64,000 nucleotides of DNA, taken from contig NC_055986.1 in the NCBI RefSeq assembly GCF_018446385.1, forward strand, positions 26,708,302 through 26,772,301, in the 5' to 3' direction. Positions within the stretch are counted from its first letter, which is position 1. Every line of letters starts with the position of its first letter. Both the position numbers and the translations under genes were made by a program. Shown here one piece after another: positions 57,540 to 64,000 of this stretch. The notes below the pieces were generated by a model. That model saw nothing but the letters and a program-made list of their open reading frames with translations. It did not search any database and was not told the DNA's origin. The stretch comes from Zingiber officinale. Its lineage: Eukaryota; Streptophyta; Magnoliopsida; Zingiberales; Zingiberaceae.

Positions 57540-58136
57540 ACAATGAAGTAATAAGATGAAGATTAGTTGGAACTCTTTAGCGTTGTAGCTTGTACACAAA
57601 ATTGCAGTAGCATGAACAGAAGAATCGAATATCAAAAGGTTGCACCAAAGTTCTTTTTTAGTCAACGCTAACCTCGAAGTCCTTTTATAAGCCACATTCA
57701 ATTGATTAAAAAAATGTTTCATCGACTGATTAGTTTAGTCGATAGATCTCCCTATTAACCGACTGATCAACCAACTTTCCTTCTTTGCCGAGATCTAATC
57801 TTCGTGTTATTAATTGCATTAATTGTTCGGTCAACTGATCATGTTGATCGGTCAACTAATCCTTGAAACTTCCTTCTTCACTATGATCTGAATCTGTCAC
57901 TGTGTATACTAAAAATAGTTCGATCGACCGATCCACCTGAATTCCATCTTTGCTCTAAGCAATCTAACTGTTCCACATCAGCTAGGTTCGGTTGACTGAA
58001 CCTCTTATCTGGTCGACCGATCCACTTGGTTTATACAAAACAGAGTTAGTTTACACAGTTTATAAAATATCCCTGTAATACAAAGTTAGCACATTAATAT
58101 AATGTTGCACGAATAAAAAAAGGCAGTAAGACATGT
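57540..58136 (-). repeat. Part of a copia-type LTR with GACCGATC words upstream of a TATA box
   Basis: CCCTGTAATACAAAGTTAGC at 58070-58092 matches the LTR words at 15209-15236 and 22530-22553. Minus-strand TATA TTATAAAAGG is at 57681-57690. Just upstream, 57720-58030, are repeated GATCGGTCAAC, GGTCGACCGATCC and GGTTGACTGAACC words. Confidence 0.55.
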
Positions 58137-59006
58137 CTATTGGATTGCGTAGGCCGACAAGATGGGGATGAATTGCCTAAAAAAAATTAAATTCTTTCTC
58201 AATTTTTTTTGACTTGATTAGTTAATCACAATTAATTAAAATAAACAACAACATAAAAATAAAAAGACTATAGTTTTTACTTGATTACAACCTAGGTGGT
58301 TATTAATGCAAGGCATTGAAATAACTCCACTAGAAATCTCTTTTGTTGAAGACGGAGAAACTTCTTACACTCTTTGAAAGATCAAAAAAAGACTAGGAAT
58401 GAGTTACATAAGTTGTTATTTAGTTATTGTTTAATTCCTAGCTCCATAGGATTTTTTATAGCCCCTTGGGATGATGTTATCATTGGCTGACGTGGCTTGA
58501 AGGCGCCTTCAAGGACATCCGAGGTGCCCTCAATTGGATAAACTTTTATCCACGCAGCAATGGTCACTTAATGGCTCACCCGCGTTGGAGGCGCCTTCAA
58601 TGTCCTTGAAGGCGCCTTCGACACTATTCATCTGAGGCGCCCTCAAGCACACTAGAGACGCCTCAGGAGCCATATATGGCAGCTTTACTGCTGAAGCTCG
58701 AGGCGCCCTTCAAAGCCATTGGAGGCGTCTCGAGCACTATTCATCCAAACAGACTTATCTGCATGCTCTCTTGGGTGATGCTCTGGTTGTCTAGAATTTA
58801 GCTTACCTGAACCTAATTCCAGCCTTCTCTCCAAGCAAGCTTCATGTCTGGCTTCTCATCCCTCGAACGCCCCGTATGTTCTTCTCATCCATTGATGTAT
58901 TCTTCCATAGCTTCTTATCTCTCGGATGCACTAAGCCTGTCTACTCCCTTCCCATGTCATCTTTCTCATCAGTTACGTCTTCTACTCAACTTCTTGTGCT
59001 CCTAAG
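58137..59006 (-). repeat. Part of another copia-type LTR with GGCGCC words
   Basis: Starts ATTGGATTGCGTAGG ... GGGGATGAATTGCC, like the beginning of the 14501 LTR (GGGGGGTGAATAATGC). Minus-strand TATA CTATAAAAAATCC is near 58449-58460. Upstream, 58497-58740, lies a GGCGCC cluster starting with the perfect 16-bp palindrome TTGAAGGCGCCTTCAA (58497-58512). It is cut at 59006 by the next element. Confidence 0.6.
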
Positions 59007-59664
59007 TGTTAGGATCGATGGTCGCGGCTAGAGAGGGGGGGTGTGAATAGCCGCCCCAAATCGTTCGTTTCTTTCTACAAATCAAGGTTAGCGCAGCGGA
59101 AATAAAAATAATAGAAACGAATGCGGAGAAATCAAACCTCAACACGCAGCGATGTAACGAGGTTCGGAGATAAACTCCTACTCCTCGGCGTGTCCGTAAG
59201 GTGGACGAAGTCTATCAATCCGTCGGTGGATGAGTCCCCGAAGAACCGGCTAATATATATACTCCTTCTGGGTGGAGAAACCTCGCCACAATCTTTCTTT
59301 CACCAGCAAGAATAGGAGTACAAGAATACACAAGAAGAAGCAACAATATGAATGTAAAAACAAACAATCTTGCCTTCTCGTCGGCTGTTGATGAAGCAGC
59401 AACTTCACGGGCCAAATACAGCAGCAACTGTTGGAGACCCCAGCCGAGGAAGCTCACGCGAAGCTTCAGAGAAGAGCTCAACAAAGCTCAAGCAGAAAAT
59501 ACTTCAGCAGTCAGTAGGAAGAAGAAGAAGCTTCGGACCAGAAGGAGAGCAATCTCGAGCCACTGTAGAAGCCCTTGAACTCCTTTTATAACCTGCATCC
59601 ATCTGCGAAGAAGAAGCCAGAAGACAGCAGAAGACAGAAGACCGTTGTGAGCCAACAGATAGTT

Positions 59665-59943
59665 CTGGACCGATCAGGCTGAAGCCTGATCGGTCCAGTG
59701 CACCTCTGATCGGTCTTGGTGACCGATCAGGCCCCAGTCTGATCGGTCCTCGGACCGATCCCACCTCTCTGTAAGAGAGGTGGCTGCGTCTCTGATCGAT
59801 CGTGGAGACCGATCAGACTCCCTGCTGATCGGTCTCCAGACCGATCAGATGACTTACAGAACCCTTCTGTTTGTTATCTGATCGGTCACCAGACCGATCA
59901 GATACTCAGGCGTATCGCTGGATCGGTCACCAGACCGATCCAG
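59665..59943. repeat. Array of eight short hairpins around GATCGGTC / GACCGATC
   Basis: Inverted repeats at 59665-59698 (16-bp stem, 2-nt loop, perfect), 59706-59730 (10-bp stem), 59741-59760 (9), 59761-59783 (CCACCTCTC stem, 9), 59790-59817 (one mismatch), 59825-59848 (11), 59876-59903 (12) and 59918-59943 (11). Outer stem bases differ between copies but remain paired. Two more occur outside the LTR at 61439-61464 and 61472-61496. Confidence 0.9.
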
Positions 59944-59969
59944 GTTTAGAGCTCCAGCCCTAAACCCTA

Positions 59970-60610
59970 AATGGTCCTGAGAACGAGCTACCGAGCCTTC
60001 TCTAACCACCGTCTGGAGAACGAGCTACCGAGCCCTCTCCGACTTCGTCCGGTCCAGAGAACGAGCTACCGAGCCCTCTCTGACCACAGTCCGGAGAACG
60101 AGCTACCGAGCCCTCTCCGACTTCGTCCGGTCCAGAGAACGAGCTACCGAGCCCTCTCTGACCACAGTCCGGAGAACGAGCTACCGAGCCCTCTCCGACT
60201 TTCCGTGCCAAGTCTCCAACTTGGTCTTCTCCGTGCCAAGTCTCCATACTTGGACTTTTCCCGTGCCAAGCTCCCTGCTTGGACTTTTCACCAGATGTCT
60301 GGTCAACCTTGACCCATCTGGATTTCCCTTGCCTGGCTTCACTCACCAGGACTTCCAACCTGCCTAGCTTCACTCACTAGGTCTTCTCTACTGCTTCACT
60401 CACCGGGTCTTTCGCCTAGCTTCACTCACCAGGACTTTCTCCAACTGCCTGGCTTCACTCACCAGGACTTTCACTTACACCTAGTTTCACTCACTAGGAT
60501 TTTCACCTGGCTTCACTCACCAGGATTTCCAATCTGCCTGGCTTCACTCACCAGGACTTTTCCGTCTGCCTGGCTTCACTCACCAGGACTTTCCAGTCAA
60601 GTATCCGGTC
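59970..60610. repeat. Two tandem arrays in the same LTR
   Basis: 59970-60205: about seven copies of a 37-39-bp unit with GAGAACGAGCTACCGAGCCC, alternating CGACTTCGTCCGG and GACCACAGTCCGG ends. 60210-60610: CCAAGTCTCC...ACTTGG units, then about nine copies of CCTGGCTTCACTCACCAGGA plus CTTTC spacers, each able to fold on itself. An open frame on either strand here is a by-product of the repeats. Confidence 0.85.
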
Positions 60611-60799
60611 AACCTTGACCTACTTGACTCTTCTTCATTCAACCTGATCAGACCCTGATCAGTATCTCTCCGCATGGACAACTGCACCTGCATTGTCCAT
60701 GTCTACATGTCTTTCTGTATTGTCAAACATCGAAACCATGACCAAGGTTTACGCTTGGTCAACTAGGTCAACCTTGACCTACTGGAAATTGCACCAACA

Positions 60800-62651
60800 A
60801 TCTCCCCCTTTTTGATGTTTGACAATATCTTTAAGTTAGGCTAATCCAATAGCCTCAACTTTCTTCATGCCACTAGGTAATGAAACATAAGTTACAACCT
60901 TACATCTAAGAAGGCAACCTCCTTCTTAGATAATGAAGGCCTAACTTAAACCCTTCATTCTCCCCCTATTGGCACACATCAACAAACTCTCCCCTTGAAG
61001 AGTAAGTTATCGTTGTTCACAACTTCATTTGTTGTGATCAACAAACTCTCCCACTAACTCCAATGTTCTTCCTTGAACATTCTCTAGACATTCTCTCCCC
61101 CTTATTGATACACATCAAAAGTAGTAAATCAAGGTCAAGAGTTTCTTCCTAATGAAAGTCTCATACCTTTCATTGAAACCCTTAATTTCCCCCTTGACAC
61201 TAGAGTCAACAATTAACTTAGTGATAATCTCATATCACTTAAGTCTTTTAAGAGTAAAAACTCCCCCTAAAAGTCAACTCCCCTTGACTAATAGGTAAAA
61301 TTCCCCCTAAAGGTCAACTCCCCCTTGACCATTGCACCAACAATGTCTTGGAGAGTTTCAACCCTTTAGAAATCCAAAACACCAACTTTATTGCTGAAAT
61401 TTCAGAAATTTCAGACAGCACAGTCGAAACTGGCATGCCCTGATCGGTCACCAGACCGATCAGGTCTTCCCTGGATCGGTCACAGTGACCGATCCACAAC
61501 TGCCTGGACCGATCAGACTCCCTTCCGATCAGTCCACAACCTCTGATATCTGATTTCTGAATTTTTCTTCTCCCGAAATTCAGAAACCTCTAGAAAATCA
61601 CAGAAAATTTGAAAAATTGTGAAATTTTGAGGATACATTCCTCATACCATATACTATCATGGAAAAATAGTTTTCTATGAAAATAACTTCCATTTTCAAA
61701 ACTTGATACAAAGTTTGAAAAACTTTGAAATAGTTCAAATTTAACTCAACTTTGTATCAACTTGCTCAATGATGAATGCTATCACTAGAAAAGCTTCATC
61801 AAGGTTTTTCAAATCAATTTTGAAATGATTTTAAACCATTTAATTTAGGACGACAATCTTTGGGCTAAATGTACATGACTTGTACATAAGCTTTCCCTAT
61901 GATCCCCAATTTTGAATTAGGCTCATCTAGGTACAAGAACTATGCACCTTGTTCCTAACTCATCATCCTAATATCTCACACACATCTAAGGTGTATCAAC
62001 ACATCCAAGTCAATTTTGATGTGAGATATGAGTTTAGGTTATCTTAGGCTAAGGTCTCATGCATTTTCTAAACATCAATTTGATCTTCATATCAAATTGT
62101 GTTTTTAACCTTAAATCAATTTCATTGATCATTAATGCACAAGATGATGACATGGCATATAATTGTATCATAAATGGAAACATGTGCCAATGTCATGATG
62201 TCATGGCATAAAGTATGAAACTTAAATAAAGCATGACATATAAATAACCTAAGCATTATCATGACATTTCAAATGATCATAGATTAAATATGATGTCATG
62301 ACATGGCATATGACAAACAATATATGGCAAATAACATGTCAAGGTATAGAAAATACATAATTCTAGCCTTCGTTGTCATTTTTGATAATTTTGATCATTT
62401 TGCCATAAATTCTATATTCCTAAGTGTAATAGACCTAAAATCAAATACAAAAGATTTTTAGATCACTATGTGCCAATTAGATTGACTCTAGAAAATTCCT
62501 CAAATGAGATTGGCACATCCTAATCACCTTAGGAATAATTTTCCATTTTATTTTCAAAGCTTGATTACACCTTGAAAATTCCTAAAGTGCCACCTTTTGC
62601 CATGATTAGGTTAACTACCTATTCAAGTAAGGTTGGCACACCTTAACTCAT
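60800..62651 (-). other. 3' untranslated zone of the right element, with repeated purine tracts
   Basis: 60800-61330 holds about ten CTCCCC(C)-T words, which are polypurine tracts on the sense (minus) strand. Two GATCGGTC hairpins are at 61439-61496. The rest is AT-rich with CATGACAT words near 62150-62340. No gene. Confidence 0.65.
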
Positions 62652-64000
62652 CTAGCGTGATGGAATCACGCTCCTAGGAACCCAATACCTATTTGAGCTC
62701 ATTGGGTTTACTAAATATTCACTAGGGATGACTTCCCTAGCAACCCTCCTAATGACCCTCTTAGGCTTTAAAGCCTTGGCCATTTGGGACTCATCAAGAT
62801 CAACTCTAGGGGTGTCTCCCCTTGTGACCTTGGTGATAGTCTTCCTAACCCTAGGTCTTGTTCCATAATCGAATGGAATATTATGATAAGTGGGCTTGAC
62901 CACTTGGGACTTAGGTTTGTGACCCAAACCTTTCTTGTCCTTGGACTTGGGTTTTTGACCCCTAGACCCTAGAGTCAAGTCCTCAAGAGCCTTTTCTAGA
63001 GAGTCAAGTCTTGACCTCAAGACTTGATTTTCTTTCTCTAATACCTCAAGCTTTAATTTATCATTTTTCTTTGAGGTATTCCTAGGCATGTGTCTAGTTG
63101 ATTTGGGATTCCTATCTAGGTTTCCCTTAACCTTAGATGAGTTAGTCCTAGGGTTGACATTTCTAGAGTTGTCCTTATTCAAGCTAACATGTTTAGCACC
63201 TAAGCACATATATTGATTCCTATAGTTAACATGCTTATCATTATTAGCAATTGCAATAAAACTACTAGCATGTGTTCTATTTGAATTGCAAAAATGAGCC
63301 TTAGAGATTACCTTAGGGTTTACCTTAGCTCCCCCTATAGACGTGCTCGGTCTCTTGTCCTTGTGAGATTGCCTCCCCCTCGGACATTGACTCCTATAGT
63401 GTCCCCTTCGCTTGCATTGAAAGCACACCACGTGCTCCTTGCCCTTGCGTGTTGGGACTCCGACTTCCTTGACCTTTGGCGCCGGTGGAGTCTTTCTAAC
63501 CCTCTTTGGACACTTACTCTTGTAATGTCCATACTCCCTAGACTCAAAGCACATTATGTGTAATTTATTTGAAATTGAAATGCTTGAGTTACCTAGGGTT
63601 GAGGATGGATGAAGACTTTCTTCTTCATCCCTTCCGGAGGTAGAAGCTTCTTCCTCTTGCTCCATTCTTGAAGAAGAACTCTCCTCCTCTTCTTCCTTAG
63701 ATGTTGAGTAGCCCTTAACTTCTAATTCCTCTCCTCCATGATGTGAGCTACTTGGCTCACTTGACTCCTCTTCATGGCTTGAAGTGGAGTTCCCCTCATG
63801 GAACTTAGCCAAGTTGTTCCACAACTCCTTGGCATTGTTGTATCCACCTATCTTACATAGAATGCCATTAGGTAATGAGAATTCAAATACTTTCATTACC
63901 TCATCGTTGATTGTGGAATGGTGGATTTGTTCCCTTGCCCACTTCTTCTTCTCGAGTGATTTTCCTTCCTTATCCATTGGAGGCTTGAAACCTAATTGAA
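62652..64000 (-). CDS. gag-like protein with two zinc knuckles (N-terminus beyond the window)
   Basis: The frame is open through the right edge; a Met at 63977 is internal (FKPPMDKEGKSLEKKKW), so the start lies outside. A copia gag body includes INDEVMKVFEFSLPNG and AKELWNNLAKFHEG. A Ser/Glu-rich stretch follows, then two knuckles: CFESREYGHYKSKC (second cysteine replaced by serine) and CFQCKRRGHYRSQC (complete CX2CX4HX4C). A coiled coil (LEVLEKENQVLRSRLDSLEKAL) comes next and the end is NRYWVPRSVIPSR. No protease follows the stop at 62652. It probably packages its own RNA and relies on a partner's enzymes. Confidence 0.82.
   Translation of the reverse strand, partial: QLGFKPPMDKEGKSLEKKKWAREQIHHSTINDEVMKVFEFSLPNGILCKIGGYNNAKELWNNLAKFHEGNSTSSHEEESSEPSSSHHGGEELEVKGYSTSKEEEEESSSSRMEQEEEASTSGRDEEESLHPSSTLGNSSISISNKLHIMCFESREYGHYKSKCPKRVRKTPPAPKVKEVGVPTRKGKEHVVCFQCKRRGHYRSQCPRGRQSHKDKRPSTSIGGAKVNPKVISKAHFCNSNRTHASSFIAIANNDKHVNYRNQYMCLGAKHVSLNKDNSRNVNPRTNSSKVKGNLDRNPKSTRHMPRNTSKKNDKLKLEVLEKENQVLRSRLDSLEKALEDLTLGSRGQKPKSKDKKGLGHKPKSQVVKPTYHNIPFDYGTRPRVRKTITKVTRGDTPRVDLDESQMAKALKPKRVIRRVAREVIPSEYLVNPMSSNRYWVPRSVIPSR

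Larger units (their letters stand above)
59007..60799 (-). repeat. 3' LTR with several internal arrays
   Basis: 1793 bp. Minus-strand order from 60799: CCTGGCTTCACTCACCAGG array, GAACGAGCTACCGAG array, hairpin array, TATA box TTATAAAAGGA (about 59582-59592), then U5 to 59007. Five bases before it are CTAAG, a possible target duplication to be tested against the missing right flank. Confidence 0.85.
59007..64000 (-). mobile_element. Copia-type LTR retrotransposon, left (3') part; continues past the right edge
   Basis: The LTR 59007-60799 starts TGTTAGGATCG and ends CACCAACA. Minus-strand AAAAAGGGGGAGAT directly follows at 60800-60813. Gag is at 62652 to beyond the right edge. As in 14501-23094, no pol lies between gag and the LTR, so it is probably non-autonomous. 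The right LTR and primer site are outside the window. Confidence 0.85.

Noticed and set aside
59971-60373. Repetitive protein-like ORFs (ENELPSPLRL...) on both strands
   Set aside because: They arise from the 37-39-bp tandem units in an LTR; no start context or homology.

Overview
This is a nuclear window from a seed plant. Evidence: host genes with many short GT-AG exons, nested LTR retrotransposons, a CACTA transposon and plant SINE-like repeats. GC-rich Tat-lineage elements and many related minus-strand copia LTRs suggest a repeat-rich monocot. A Zingiberales source is my weak guess; no sequence here proves it.

Layout. 1-25.4 kb is a block of nested LTR retrotransposons. It holds the 3' part of a Tat-type Ty3/gypsy element (1-8509: protease-RT, broken RNase H, integrase, a 64-bp tandem array, a spliced antisense gene, 3' LTR), a decayed Ty1/copia element (8511-13618), and a second, older Tat remnant (13619-14500 plus 23095-25410). 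That remnant is split by an 8594-bp non-autonomous copia-type element (14501-23094, minus strand) with a clean GAAAC target duplication. 26.2-35.7 kb is a minus-strand copia element that sits in a palindromic MITE. Its reverse transcriptase is cut at the YVDD box by a 3063-bp CACTA element (28509-31571) carrying fragments of a plant sulfate transporter gene.

36.4-53.1 kb is a gene island with three host genes, all on the minus strand: an XRI1-like gene (meiosis/DNA-damage family) with one extra base in exon 3, a RIN4-like NOI-domain gene with a 6-nt first coding exon, and a nine-exon O-fucosyltransferase gene of about 9 kb. I rebuilt all exon boundaries by hand; phases match at every junction, apart from the one XRI1 frame break. 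The genes are unrelated in pathway and share only strand and location.

53.1-64 kb returns to repeats: pieces of several related copia-type LTRs, a GC-rich stretch, and the left (3') end of another minus-strand non-autonomous copia-type element whose gag runs off the right edge. At least four of these LTR families share one design. Just upstream of the minus-strand TATA box lies an array of palindromic words, GGCGCC-centred in two families and GATCGGTC/GACCGATC hairpins or looser GACCGATC words in two others. The hairpin stems vary but stay paired, which is the most unusual signal in the window.
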